Assembly: GCA_002794775.1 (NCBI GenBank)
Contig: NBAY01000004.1
Location: 1-64,000, forward strand
DNA from: Porodaedalea pini
Lineage: Eukaryota > Basidiomycota > Agaricomycetes > Hymenochaetales > Hymenochaetaceae
Length of the DNA: 64,000 nt
Direction: 5' to 3'
Each line of letters opens with the position of its first letter. The stretch's first letter is position 1. The notes below the pieces were generated by a model. That model saw only the letters and a list, made by a program, of their open reading frames with translations. It was not told where the DNA came from and did no database searches. Shown here piece after piece: positions 44,196-54,679 of this stretch. A program made the position numbers and the translations under genes.

Positions 44196-44704
44196 GACAA
44201 CGGCGGGGGAACAGGGATTGGTTGTGTGTTTGATCCAGGGTTACGCCAACATTGGATGGGTTCATTGGCGAAGTTGATGATGAGACGGAAAGATGCGGCA
44301 GAGATAACAATTGATAATGACATCGACGACTGCACATGTAACGTCACCCACGTCCAAGTTAAGTGGCTCCTCCACCAAAGGGAGATGTGGAGAGCCAGGG
44401 TCGGAGAGGTCGGTGAGCGGTAACCTTCGGTCACAGCGCTCTAGACACTGACAAATTCATTGGCGTCTGCCTCTAGTTAGCACTAAGCACACCCGGTAGG
44501 ACTTTCGGATAGCGTCGGGAAAAGTAGGTGGACGGTATTGCATAATACATGAACATCCGAAAATGTCTGGGCAGGGTTGAGGGTTGTCGTTTAGGGGGTT
44601 TACATGTCAAGTCCGTCAAGGGGAGCACTCCTCTAGACTGAGTGAAGGCAAGTTGACAGCGACGACGTACACTGGGGATGAGCCTGGGTGGGTTTCTGCT
44701 TTTA
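44196..44704 (-). other. Gypsy D leader
   Basis: Lies between the 5' LTR and the conserved gag frame. The primer site AAAAGCAGAAA follows the LTR after one T (minus strand, near 44693-44703). A frame of ~80 codons (LALHISLWWRSHLTWTW, then LIINFANEPIQCWRNPGS) is open here in a different register from gag and is shared by other copies. Confidence 0.5.
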
Positions 44705-45110
44705 TGTTAGGTGGGAGTCCAGGAGACGACTCAGACTGGGCAGGCCTCAGCTGACTGTCGTCTGGGACGTGCTATACTCGAGCAGGGACTCGGGACACAC
44801 TGTACTCAGGCTAGGTCATCGCGGAGGTAAGAGGATTAATACAAGTCTAAACTAATACAAGGGGGACAAGTCTCACCTAGGTCATCATGGAGGTAAGAGG
44901 AAAAGCAGAACAAGGAGTTCATGCGATTCCTGAGACCTTATATAGTGGCGACCATGAGACTATTTTATCTAATATTACATAAACAAATGGAATGGAATGA
45001 ATGAAGGTCATGTGGAGGGAGTGTGGGAAATGATTGAAAAGACGAGTGGTTAGAAGAAAAGAAATGGTAAAAGGAAAATAAAAGAAAAGGTAAAAGTTCA
45101 AGTCCTAACA
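44705..45110 (-). repeat. 5' LTR of gypsy D (406 bp)
   Basis: Same ends as 38780-39204, with a ~19-bp deletion near 45046 that removes TTAAATATAATG and its flank. More CpGs are intact than in the other LTR. Confidence 0.92.
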
Positions 45111-45115
45111 TCAGG

Positions 45116-45937
45116 TCCTTGAAGATGTGGTTGACAAATGCTTGGAACATTGCCAGCGTGTTGCAAAGACCAAAAAACATCACCATTGGTTCAAAGAGAC
45201 CCATGTTTGTGTGGAATGCTGCCTTCCACTCATCACCTTCACAGATCCAGATGTTGTAATATCCCCACCAAAGGTCAAGCTTGGTGATAAACTTCACCTT
45301 CTTGACCTTGTCGACAAGTTTGTTGATGAGGGGGAGAGGATACTTATTCTTGATTGTGCCCTCATTGAGCTTCCGGTAATCCTGGATTGGGCATAGGGAC
45401 TTGTCAGCCTTCTTGATGAAGAAGAAAGGTGATGCCATTGGTGAGATTGACTTTCAAACACGGCCAGACTTCAAGTTTTCATTGAGGAAGTCCTTTAACA
45501 ACTGTTGTTCCGTTGGTGTCAGTGGATAGATCTTACAGTTGCTAGGCTTGAATTCAGGCTTTAGGTCGATGACATGGTCCCATGGTCAATGTTCAGGCAA
45601 CTTCTCAAACACTTTCTCTGAGAAGACATCAGCATAGTCATTGAGATATGCAGGCCAGGATGCCTTGTCCATTCGCACTTCTCGTACCCTCCTCATCTCT
45701 TCTGTTTCACTCTCCTTCAATGCACACTCATTCAGACAACAGGTGAATTCAATCAAACCTGATGACCAGTCGATCTCAGGGTTGTGTCGTCGAAGCCAGT
45801 CATAGCCTAGGAAAATGTTTGACAATGCGAGTGATGTCACCACGAGCACAATCCTTTCCTTATGGTGTCCGATGATTAGTTTGATGTCAATGTATTCCTT
45901 GATCAAGCCAGCCTCGTTGGGTGTGCTGTCAGCATTA
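45116..45937 (-). pseudogene. Gypsy C pol: protease end and RT 5' part
   Basis: RT N-terminus with MASPFFFIKKADKSLCPIQD, YRKLNEGTIKNKYPLPLI, TKLDLWWGYYNIWI and MVMFFGLCNTLAMFQAFVNH. Upstream, AYLNDYADVFSEKVFEKLPEH ends in a TGA at 45586; another TGA is near 45454. At its upstream edge (45937) FB1-B is inserted. Confidence 0.82.
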
Positions 45938-47012
45938 CTGCCCTTTTCAAAAGTATTGTCACACGTGATTTCACTGATTTTCATGCCACAAGAGCCTCAA
46001 AACACAAACATTTTCATATCTCAACCAAAAGTTGACCGTTTTGCATCATCTAAGTTGCTAAATTCATTTTTTATCTCATCTTTCATATTTTAACAAGAGT
46101 GATAAGAAATAGTCAAAATTGGAGTCCAAAACAGCAAAAATGCTGTTTTTGAACCCATTTCCCTTGTTCATTTTTTCCTGCACTCAGATTTCACTGTACA
46201 GTGCTCCAGACCAGCCCAGAATTCCAGTGTTAGTCTATTATGAATTTACAGACTGATTTTGAGATGTATTGTGAGGTAGATGTCCTGAATTGGTGCATGC
46301 CTAAAACACACAAATCCCCTCTGTTTCTGCAAGCCCCCCAGCCCCCAGGAAAAATTCTTCTCAACTAATTTCATGCATGTAAATTCATTCAATGTGTATT
46401 GGAAGAGATTTGAGCAGCATCCAGGGATCTAGCATCAACCAGTAAGCTGAATTGAGTACCAGATTCTGACTGTATGCACTATTCTTGTGAACATATCCCT
46501 GATTCATGAAGCAAGCCTGTATCCATGGATGCTGCTCAAATCTCTTCCAATACACTTTGAATGAATTTACATGCATGAACTTAGTTGAGAAGAATTTTTC
46601 CTGGGGGCTGGGGGGCTTGCAGAAACAGAGGGGATTTGTGTGTTTTAGGCATGCACCAATTCAGGACATCTACCTCACAATACATCTCAAAATCAGTCTG
46701 TAAATTCATAATAGACTAATACTGTAATTCTGGGCTGGTCTGGAACACTGTACAGTGAAATCTGAGTGCAGGAAAAAATGAACAAGGGAAATGGGTTCAA
46801 AAACAGCATTTTTGCTGTTTTGGACTCCAATTTTGACTATTTCTTATCACTCTTGTTGAAATATGAAAGATGAGATAAAAAAATGAATTTAGCAACTTAG
46901 ATGATGCAAAATGGTCAACTTTTGGTTGAGATATAAAAATGTTTGTGTTTTGAGGCTCTTGTGGCATGAAAATCAGTGAAATCACGTGTGACAATACTTC
47001 TGCAAAGGGCAG
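45938..47012. mobile_element. Foldback FB1, copy B (1075 bp)
   Basis: TA (45936-45937 and 47013-47014) flanks a full copy, nearly identical to 19268-20343. The empty site can be read: gypsy D and E have GCATTGAGCACC where gypsy C has GCATTA, then the element, then TAAGCACC. This confirms TA duplication and the element ends. Confidence 0.94.
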
Positions 47013-47014
47013 TA

Positions 47015-47391
47015 AGCACCGCAAGAGGACAAATGTAGTGTTTTGTTTCCAGCCTGTATCATTCAATGAACCCTGCATCAATGCACAATCCAGTACACCC
47101 CAAATCTACGAGTGCATGCGCATCCACCTCTCTCACTTCACCTGCTACTCCTTGTCCAACAGTCAAGAGAAGGTCCAGCTGGTGTCCACCAGTTCCTCTC
47201 ATGAACAACTTTTCTTCCACGTCATATTCCTTCACACCGGTCAGGGTTTCATAATTGGAAAAACCATTGATGCCATTTGCATCTACGTATTGTACAGGCA
47301 GTTGGTTATATTTTAGCGAGTCCAAACTTGAAACCCCTTGAACTTCCCGGTCAGTTGCCCTGATGGCTACACCTGACCACTCACAAAACCC
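47015..47391 (-). pseudogene. Gypsy C pol: start and protease
   Basis: Reads KYNQLPVQYVDANGINGFSN, LFMRGTGGHQLDLLL, HALVDLGCTGLCIDAGFIE, then TGA at 47059. The protease site is DLGCTG instead of DSGCTG, so the active-site triad (DSG) is changed. GGGTTTT at 47385-47391 precedes it. Confidence 0.78.
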
Positions 47392-48775
47392 TGTGAGTCG
47401 ATGACCTCTCCATCATTGTTCTCCTCCACATAGTCCTCCACCATCGTCTTTCAAGTGTCTGCGACTTCCTCAAATGCTGACTCCTTCATTGCAGCAAGCT
47501 CATCTGCAAAGAGACGGAGCTCTGATGGGTCCATCATCCTCAGCATTTGCTGCACAACTGGTCTGCCCTGCAGGCACTCCACCCGGTAGTGGCCTGGCTG
47601 TTTACAGAGCCAGCACACTCCTCATTGTCATGCCTCATTCATCAAGACATCCATTGGTTGGCCAGCACCACCAAAGGTTACACTGGTCGCATCATGCTTG
47701 TCGACATGAGGGGCATTGGGCTGTTGCCAGACTGGGGGTGACCACATGACTTGTTGGTGCAGAGGCACCTGTGGCTGAGGACAGTTGAAGTGTCCTTTCT
47801 GAATGTCATGTACTTGTTGCTTGACGTGATCAATCTCGATGGCCTTTTTCTTCCACATCTCATAGGTTGTTGGGACCAGCAACAACCGTAGGACTCCTCA
47901 GACCACCTCAAGGTTTAAGGCTTGCTGTAGCTGGATGCAGATGTCGAAGTCATGTGCAGCATCCATCATGCCTGCCTTCATGCACAAAATGTCAAACTTC
48001 TGGAAAGATTTGTCCACTGTGATATCCTTCTGGGTTAATGTGCGCATCTTCACAAGGGCCTTCACCTTACAGTTTGGGTCATCAAACAATGTGTCCAGAC
48101 ACTCCTGGAACTTTGTCCAAGTCTCCATCAGATTTACTGTGCCATTCGTCGTGAACTCTTCAATGTAGTTTTGCACCCACATCGATGCATTACCTCCCTT
48201 CAGGTATGAAAGCATGACATAGATCTTGCTTGCTGATGTCAGATATCTGCTCAGGTTTGCTGAGACAAAAAGAAGGACCTCGTGCTTGAAGTCCAAGTAG
48301 TCATCACCACCAGTGAATTTGTGTGGCTGGGCGATGTCGATATTGGGGGTCGGGGCAGCACCTTGACCAACCGGGGTGTTTGCCACCTGTGCAGTGAAGA
48401 TGCCTGCAATGATTGCTGTGATCTGTTCCAGCTGTTGTTGGCTGAAACTGGTTGCCATTGTAGGTGCTGGTGTAGGTGTCGAAGGTTCAGGGGGGTCGGT
48501 GGCGATGGGTCCCTATGGGTTTTGCGGTAAGGACCTGGGGTTGGAGGAAGACCGACAGATGTCGTTGATACTGTGGGCAATGATGGGGTTGCTGGGTGCC
48601 ACCTGAATCTGGTCATGCTATCTGGCTCTGTTGAATACCACACCCTTTGGATATCACTCCACCAGAGTTCATAGGTAATGCCTTCCCTTGAGGTCACGAC
48701 ATATGTGTGTCATTCTTTGTCAAACTGGCTTGTCAAAGGTAGGGCCCAATGCTGTTCCTCTGTGAGATCTATTTT
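47367..48775 (-). pseudogene. Gypsy C gag
   Basis: Upstream frame KIDLTEEQHWALP, ELWWSDIQRVWYSTEPDS, LPPTPGPYRKTHRDPSPP; a 1-base indel in a C run near 48490 shifts to MATSFSQQQLEQITAIIAG, the core PHKFTGGDDYLDFKHEVLL, a TGA at 47898, two TGA near 47640, and a zinc knuckle (CWLCKQPGHYRVEC). The stop is TAG at 47367. More diverged from D, E and F than they are from each other. Confidence 0.8.
47385..47391 (-). promoter_or_regulatory. Candidate -1 frameshift heptamer, gypsy C
   Basis: G GGT TTT (minus strand) in the gag frame, with the same surroundings as in gypsies A and E (CAG before, GTG AGT GGT after). Confidence 0.55.
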
Positions 48776-49304
48776 GATTAAGACAGTGAGGGAACAGAGA
48801 TTGGTTGAGTGTTTGATCTGGGGTTACACCAACATTGAGCGGGTTCATCAGCAAAATTGATGATGAGGTGGTAGGAGCTGAGTGAGATAACAAATGATAG
48901 TGTTGATGTTAGGGTCAGTTGAATGTTCCAATTCTTTAACCATGAGGGTGTTGCCTTCTGGACTGTATGGTCCCCTGAGTGGTGTGTTACTGAGACAACT
49001 TTACTTATCTTCAACCGATCCTGTAACTAGCTTCTCCTTTGCTGCCCTTATCAGGTGGAACCTGAGGTTGGTATTGAAAGCACTTAGTTACAGCAGATAG
49101 GGGAGGTAATGCCCTGGAGAGTCGAGAGACATTCAGTTATGCTGCAATGTTGTCTAGGAGGCAAACTGCGAGGCTTGGCATAGCCAAGATGCACTCAACC
49201 AGACTTGGTTCTGTGGACAATGAGAGGAACCTTCTAAGTGTGGTGTAGCTGAGGGTCTACTCAATCAAAGTCAATCCTTATTCAACTTGGGACAAATCCT
49301 CAAG
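48776..49304 (-). other. Gypsy C leader, diverged, cut by gypsy E
   Basis: 48776-48900 matches the leaders of other copies (LIINFADEPAQCW frame). 48900-49304 has no counterpart in D, E or F, and no coding signal. TCAAG (49300-49304) should be the target duplication of gypsy E. Confidence 0.55.
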
Positions 49305-49726
49305 TGTTAGGTGGGAGTCCGGGAGATGACTCAGACTGGGCAGGCCTCAGCTGACTGTCGTCTGGGACGTGCTATACTCGAGCAAGACTCGGGACACGCT
49401 TTACTCAGACTAGGTTGTCGCGGAGGTAAGAGGATTAGTACAAGTCTAAACTAATACATAGGGGACGAGTCTCACCTAGGTCATCGCGGAGGTAAGAGGA
49501 AAAGCAGAATGAGGAGTTCATGCGATTCCTGAGACCTCATATAGCAGCGACCGTGGGACTATATTATCTAAAGTTACATAAACGAACGGAATGGAACGAA
49601 TGAAGGTCATGTGGAGGGAATGTGGGAAATGATTGAAAAGACGATTAAATATAATGAAAAGGATCAATTAAAAGAAAGGAAATGATAAAAGGAAAACAAA
49701 AGAAAGGAAAAGTTTGAGTCCTGACA
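49305..49726 (-). repeat. 3' LTR of gypsy E (422 bp)
   Basis: TGTTAGGTGGGAGTCCGG...GAGTCCTGACA. It adjoins the pol stop at 49727 and the hairpin GGTTGGG CAT CCCAACC at 49742-49758. Confidence 0.92.
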
Positions 49727-51376
49727 TTACCCCCCCCTCAAGGTTGGGCATCCCAACCAACCCAGATCGAGGTCGTCTGGTTCGGTGTCGACGAAGCGTG
49801 GGCGAAGTCGTTGGTGAGGAATGTCGAGTTTTTGAGGGGCGCCGGGGTGTCTTTGATAGAATTCAGCGATCGCCTCCTTTGCGTTCTCGCCAAAGTCCAT
49901 CTCGGGTTGCCAAGTCGGTTCATTGTAGCCAACCCACTTGACGAGGTACTGTAACTTCCCTTGGTGCAGACACGAGTCTAAAACTTCCTCGATCTCGTAC
50001 TCCTCCTTGTTGTCGACAATGTCAGGCAGTGGCGGTGCTGGTTGTTTCTGACTTTCGAAGGATGGTTCGACGGCAGGCTTCAGCAGGGCCTCGTTGAAGA
50101 CCAGGTGGACCTTTTTCCATTGCTTGGGGAGCCTGAGTTTGTACGTGCTTGCTCCCACCTTGTCGACGATCTCAAAGAGACCATACCATTTTTCAGCGAG
50201 TTTCTTCATTGGCGAATCTGTGCTGATGTTTCGCCCATCGAGGAAGACTTTGTCCCCGGTCTTGTGTTCCACTGAAGCTCCAGCCGTTCGATCATGGTAG
50301 CGCTTCATGTCCTCTGCTGCCTTGATCAGATTGTCCTTCGTGACGCGATGAGTCTCCTTCATGTGCTTTGTGAATTCTTCCGCTGACATGTTCGCCGAGG
50401 AAGTTCACATTGTGTCGAAGCTCATTGGGTGTTGTCCTGTATTCGTGAAGAAGGGGGACATCTTCGTTGCCGAGTGTTCGTGGTTGTTGTACGTGAACTC
50501 CGCGAGGGGGAGCCAGTCCTTCCAGTCTGATTGGTGATGGTTAATGAAGAGTCTGAGGTACTGCTCGAGCTCCTGGTTAACGCGTTCCATTTGACCATCA
50601 GTCTGTGGGTGATACGCCATTGACGGGTTGCCTTCGATGTGTAGGAGTTTGTACAGCTCCTTCATCATCGAAGCGTCGAACTGCGTGCCTCGGTCATGGA
50701 TGATCTTCTTCGGTAGGCCGTGGAGACAGAAGACGTGGTCACGGTACAACTGGGCCATGCCTTCCGCTGACAATTTCGTCATCGTTGGAATCACATGCAT
50801 CTGCTTCGAGAACCTGTCTACAAAGACGCAGATCACGTTGTGTCCCTTGGAGTCCGGGAGTTCTCCGATGAGATCGACCATGACGACTTCCCAAGGACCT
50901 TCTGGGACCGCATTTGGGTGAAGCGGCCTTGACCTCGACGTCCTCAGAGCCTTTGTCCGCTGACAGCGATCACATCCTCGGACATACGCCCTGACATCGG
51001 AGAACATGGAAGTCCACCAGAAGTCTTGATGGACGAGCTCCACCGTTTTCGACGCTCCTGGGTGTCCAGCCAGTACCGAGTCGTGGCATTCTTGCAATAC
51101 AGCCTCCTTCATTGACGATGGCACGTACACCTTGCCTCTCATCTGCCACAAGCCGTCAACCTCCGTCATCCCTGTTGGCCTCTCCGACTCCTCCTGCGCC
51201 CTCTGCGCCTCACCCACTTTGTCCAACACCTCATCACGCGACGTCCTCACCACTCTACGATTCAGCCACTTCTCCTTGATGAACACAACGCCGTCGTTGT
51301 CATCCTTGCCCTCGTCATAGCCCACCTTACGCGATAGTAAGTCCGCTTTGCCCATTGTCTTCCCCGACTTGTGCTC
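49727..51376 (-). pseudogene. Gypsy E pol: integrase and chromodomain
   Basis: Integrase zinc motif (ECHDSVLAGHPGASKTVELV, then GCDRCQ), core DLIGELPDSKGHNVICVF, IIHDRGTQFDASMM and YHPQTDGQMERVNQE, then a TGA at 50405 where arginine is expected. After it: WYGLFEIVDKVG and the chromodomain QYLVKWVGYNEPTWQPEMD to GWLGCPTLRGG. Where gypsies C, D and F have a stop in the LH-GKLQYL segment (TGA), E has CAA; an ancestral CGA explains both. Confidence 0.85.
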
Positions 51377-51455
51377 TGTTAGGACTCGAACTTTCATCTT
51401 TTCTTTTATTTTCCTTTTACCATTTCCTTTCCTTTAACCACTCCTTTTCATTATA

Positions 51456-53921
51456 CAGTCGAACCTGTGTATAAGCATTGACCTCGGTGGACACGTCGGC
51501 CAATGCTTATAGACAGTATTGCTTGTCCGCGTTATTGCGTAATAAACAAATAAAGTTATTTCCATTTATGGAATGCTGTCTCACGCAATCCAATGTCAAG
51601 ACCCATGCGCACAGGTGAAGACATTTACATTATTTTCAGCTGTTAAATAGTTGAAAAGGACACTTTAAGAGAAATAACTACAAATATCAGCCTGGTTTAG
51701 ACCCTTGTTAATCTCCTTCTGAAGCTCCCGTCGCAGCTTTGGTAACAGCTTGTGTGCCTGACTGAACTCTGCACCGGTCCGGCTTTGAAAAAGCGCATTG
51801 AGCTGCAAGAGCGCATGGCAAGCCTCTGGGAGGCTCATGAGTGGCTCTGGTTCTGGTTCTGGAGGTTCTAGCTCAGGAATGTGCTGGCCTTCCGCCTCCA
51901 TTTGGTTCAGCCTAACCTGTGAGATAATTTCGTCGTCCGTCCACTCGGCCTCTGTGATTTTCTCGCCCTCCACATCAAGAAGTTCTTCAACCTTCTGCAC
52001 GTCCTTGGTTCCAGCTTCCATAGAAAGTTCCTTCAGTGCTTCTTCAAGTTCTGTAATGGCCTTCTCGACTCCGACATCCTGGTTTATAGTTCTGACCGCC
52101 GAGTCGGATGTGCCTGTGCTAAGAATACCTGCATGCTTCCAGCAGTTTGCGACGGTTTTCGGTGTTATTAGGTCCCAAGCTTCCATAACAAGACGCATTC
52201 CCTGAAGCTGATCGATAAAATATATCTTTTCAGCCCCTTCTTCATAACGACCGAGAGCACCAAGAATGAACAAGCGCCGATAATGTGCCTTGAATGCACG
52301 AATAATCCCGGTGTCCATTGGCTGGATGTGTGACATCATATTTGGGTCAAGGAAAATAACCTCTGTGTTTGTAAGTGCCTTTGGATCAAAAATGTGAGAT
52401 GGTGCATTGTTGATTGTGAGGCAAATCTTGCGCTCCTGAGTGCGCATATCTCTGTCAAGGTCCTCAAGAAAACTTGATAAAGTTTATTATCAATTAATGG
52501 ATAAGAAATAAAATAAATTTTCACTCACATCTTGAAAACTGAGCCTGTCATCCACGCTTTTTTATTCCAAAAGTAGTAAAATCCAAGATCAACACCTTCT
52601 TTCTTCTGGAAGCACCGAGGTTTACGTGCATGGCCTAAAAAAAGAGGAGCCCTAATATCTGATCCATCCAAGTTTGTAATTAACCCAAGCGTAATTCGTG
52701 TTTTGTCCCCTTTTCCACCAGAAATCTGCTGTGTAGCGAGTGTGCGATCTGGTGGCATCCTATAATAGAGGCCTGTTTCATCGAAATTGTATATGTCACA
52801 TGGTTTGTAACCCGAAAGAGTGGTCTGGAGATGCTTCCGAGCGGCTGCGACATCATCAGGGGAAATAGAAGCAGCCTCACCATGAAGCTGGATTTCTCGA
52901 AGCCCATGTTGTTGCTTGAATGATTCAACCCAGCCATTGGAAAGGGAAAGGTGCAGATCATCCGGGATTCCAAGCTGATTAGCAAATTGCTCAGCTTTGA
53001 CTTTGAGAACCGCACTCGTAATATTGATTCGGCCTTGAGCAGTATTAACCCAAAATGTAAGTGCTTCCTCCAATTGAGGAAGTTTCACAGTCCAGGGCCG
53101 TGAAAAAAATACAAATTGGGGATCCTCCTGAGCTGCTTTCCGTAATTCATTTCGCTTTGCCACGATATTGTGTATGGTAGACTGGTTAAGCTTGGGCCAT
53201 TTAAAATGGAAATGCTCAGCAATTTTGTGCTGCGGTAGATCCTTCCCAGGACCTTCGGCGAAGTTGAGAATTTCAAGCCAATCACCATTAGTGTAGGAAA
53301 CACGCTTCTGCACTGGGTGAACAGTGGCTGTAATAGACCGCTTTCCGAAGGTCTTAGGCTTTGCTATTTTCCCATGCGATGGCTTCTTTGGTGGGGCATC
53401 AACTTCAGGAAGTGAAGGAAGCGCAGGTGTGGGAAGTGCAGGAAGCACAGGAAGTGTGGGAAGTGCGGTAAGTGCAGTTGGCTCCGGTCCGGGGCCAGTG
53501 AGAGGTATAGGAGAGCTGTCGCGTGAGTGTGACCATTGGATTTCACTGGCATCCTTCAAGGTGCCATCTGGGTTCTGAGCACAACCTAGCTCCTGAGACA
53601 TGGTGAAGATAGAGCAGTAAGGGTATCTGACAGGTGTTTTTTTTTGCTTATCTATCTACTTTCTGCACACCACAAAAATCATTGCTTGCCAAGCCGCAGC
53701 CCATCACAAGAGCATCCATATGGGGGTATATGATCACCTGATGACCTCTAGATAAGCATTTTCGGTTTAAATTTTTGTTCAAATCTTAATGTCAAATGCT
53801 TATGGGGATAATGCTTATAGGACCCTGAATTCTCCGCCTACCGAGTTCGGTGGATCAAAAAATCAATGCTTATGTACAGGTAATGCTTATGCACCGGTAT
53901 GCTTATACACAGGTTTGACTG
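51456..53921 (-). mobile_element. Pogo/Tigger-type DNA transposon (2466 bp)
   Basis: Inverted ends CAGTCRAACCTGTGTATAAG flanked by TA (51454-51455 and 53922-53923). The motif ATAAGCAT or its complement recurs at least seven times in the subterminal 150 bp at both ends (left ~51470-51512, right ~53750-53905), probable transposase binding sites. It carries one spliced gene on the minus strand. Confidence 0.94.
51665..53601 (-). CDS. Pogo/Tigger transposase (626 aa, one intron), probably inactive
   Basis: Exons are 52529-53601 and 51665-52472; the 56-bp intron (GTGAGT...TCAAG) joins VFK to IFLEDLDRDMRTQERKI in frame. An N-terminal P/L-rich repeat (~40-65) precedes a pogo-type helix-turn-helix (QHKIAEHFHFKWPKLNQST), a CENP-B-type DNA-binding domain (EALTFWVNTAQGRINITSAV, SLSNGWVESFKQQHGLRE) and the DDE domain. 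Catalytic positions: D in IYNFDETGLYYR, then INNAPSH where the family has DNAPSH, and D in QPMDTGIIRAF. The D-to-N change at the second site (ATC GAC to ATC AAC, a CpG transition) should abolish cleavage. The protein is otherwise uninterrupted; the C-terminus is acidic. Confidence 0.88.
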
Positions 53922-54042
53922 TATTTAATCGCCTTTTCAATCATTTCCCACACTCCTTTCACATGACCTTCATTCGTTCCATTCCGCTCCCTTTATGTAA
54001 TCTTAGACAATGGGGAAACCGGTTCTCATGAGGCGATCACTG

Positions 54043-54086
54043 TATATAAGGAAGAGGAATTGCATCTGAACACCTGTTCTGCTTTT
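54043..54086 (+). promoter_or_regulatory. TATA box and predicted RNA 5' end of gypsy F
   Basis: TATATAAG at 54043-54050; GTTCTGCTTTT (54076-54086) lies 33 nt downstream and is exactly complementary to the primer site at 54286-54296. Confidence 0.6.
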
Positions 54087-54284
54087 CCTCTTACCTCCGT
54101 GATAACCTAGGTGAGACCGCATCCCCCTCCTGTAGTAGAGTACATTGTATTAATCCTCTTACCTCCGTGACGACCTAGCCTGATTATAGCGTGTCCCGAG
54201 TCCCCGCTTGAGTATAGCACGTCCCAGACAACAGTCAGCTGAGGCCTGCCCAGTCCGAGCCATCTCCCGGACTCCTGCCTAACA

Positions 54285-54679
54285 TAAAAGCAGAACCTCA
54301 CCCAGGCTCATCTCCAGTGTACGTCGTCGCTGTTGACTCGCCTTCACTCGGTCTAGAGGAGCACTCCCCTCGACGGACTTGACGTGTAAACCCCCTAAAC
54401 GACAACCCTCAACCCTGCCCGGACGTTTTCGGACGTTCGTGTATTACATAAACTTATCAACCGACTCTTTCCGACCCTGGCTCTCCGCATCTCCCTTTGG
54501 TGGAGGAGCCATTTAACTTGGACGTGGGTGACGTTACGTGTACAGTCGTCGACGTCATTGTCGATTGTTATCACTGCCGCATCCTTCCGTCTCATCATCA
54601 ACTTCGCCGACGAACCCGTTCAACGTTGGCGTAACCCTGGATCAAACGCACAACCGATCCCTGTCCCCCCGCCGTCATC
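54285..54679 (+). other. Gypsy F leader
   Basis: About 395 bp. One register is open for ~80 codons (LALRISLWWRSHL, then LIINFADEPVQRWRNPGS) and ends at a TAG overlapping the start of the gag frame. It is conserved in copies A, C, D and E, but the copies are too similar overall to prove coding. Confidence 0.5.
54286..54296 (+). other. Self-complementary primer-binding site of gypsy F
   Basis: AAAAGCAGAAC, one T after the LTR end. It pairs over 11 bp with 54076-54086. The same arrangement is seen in gypsy A and, with a mismatch, in D and E. Confidence 0.62.

Larger units (their letters stand above)
38780..45110 (-). mobile_element. Gypsy D: complete but decayed chromovirus (6331 bp)
   Basis: LTRs of 425 and 406 bp (the 5' one lacks ~19 bp) and target duplication TCAGG at 38775-38779 and 45111-45115, inside the RT of gypsy C. 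Gag and pol are complete in extent but carry in-frame stops. Most LTR differences besides the deletion are CpG transitions. Confidence 0.93.
35288..49304 (-). mobile_element. Gypsy C: old chromovirus, host of a solo LTR, gypsy D, FB1-B and gypsy E
   Basis: The 3' LTR is at left, then pol, gag and leader on the minus strand. With all insertions and target duplicates removed, pol lies in one frame from PR to chromodomain, broken by about ten nonsense codons and no frameshift. Its 5' LTR is not in the window because gypsy E occupies the leader at 49305. Confidence 0.85.
51377..54284 (+). repeat. 5' LTR of gypsy F, split by the pogo element
   Basis: LTR pieces 51377-51455 and 53922-54284. Joining them with one TA restores ATTATATTTAATC, as in the 3' LTR (59687-60126). 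Confidence 0.93.
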
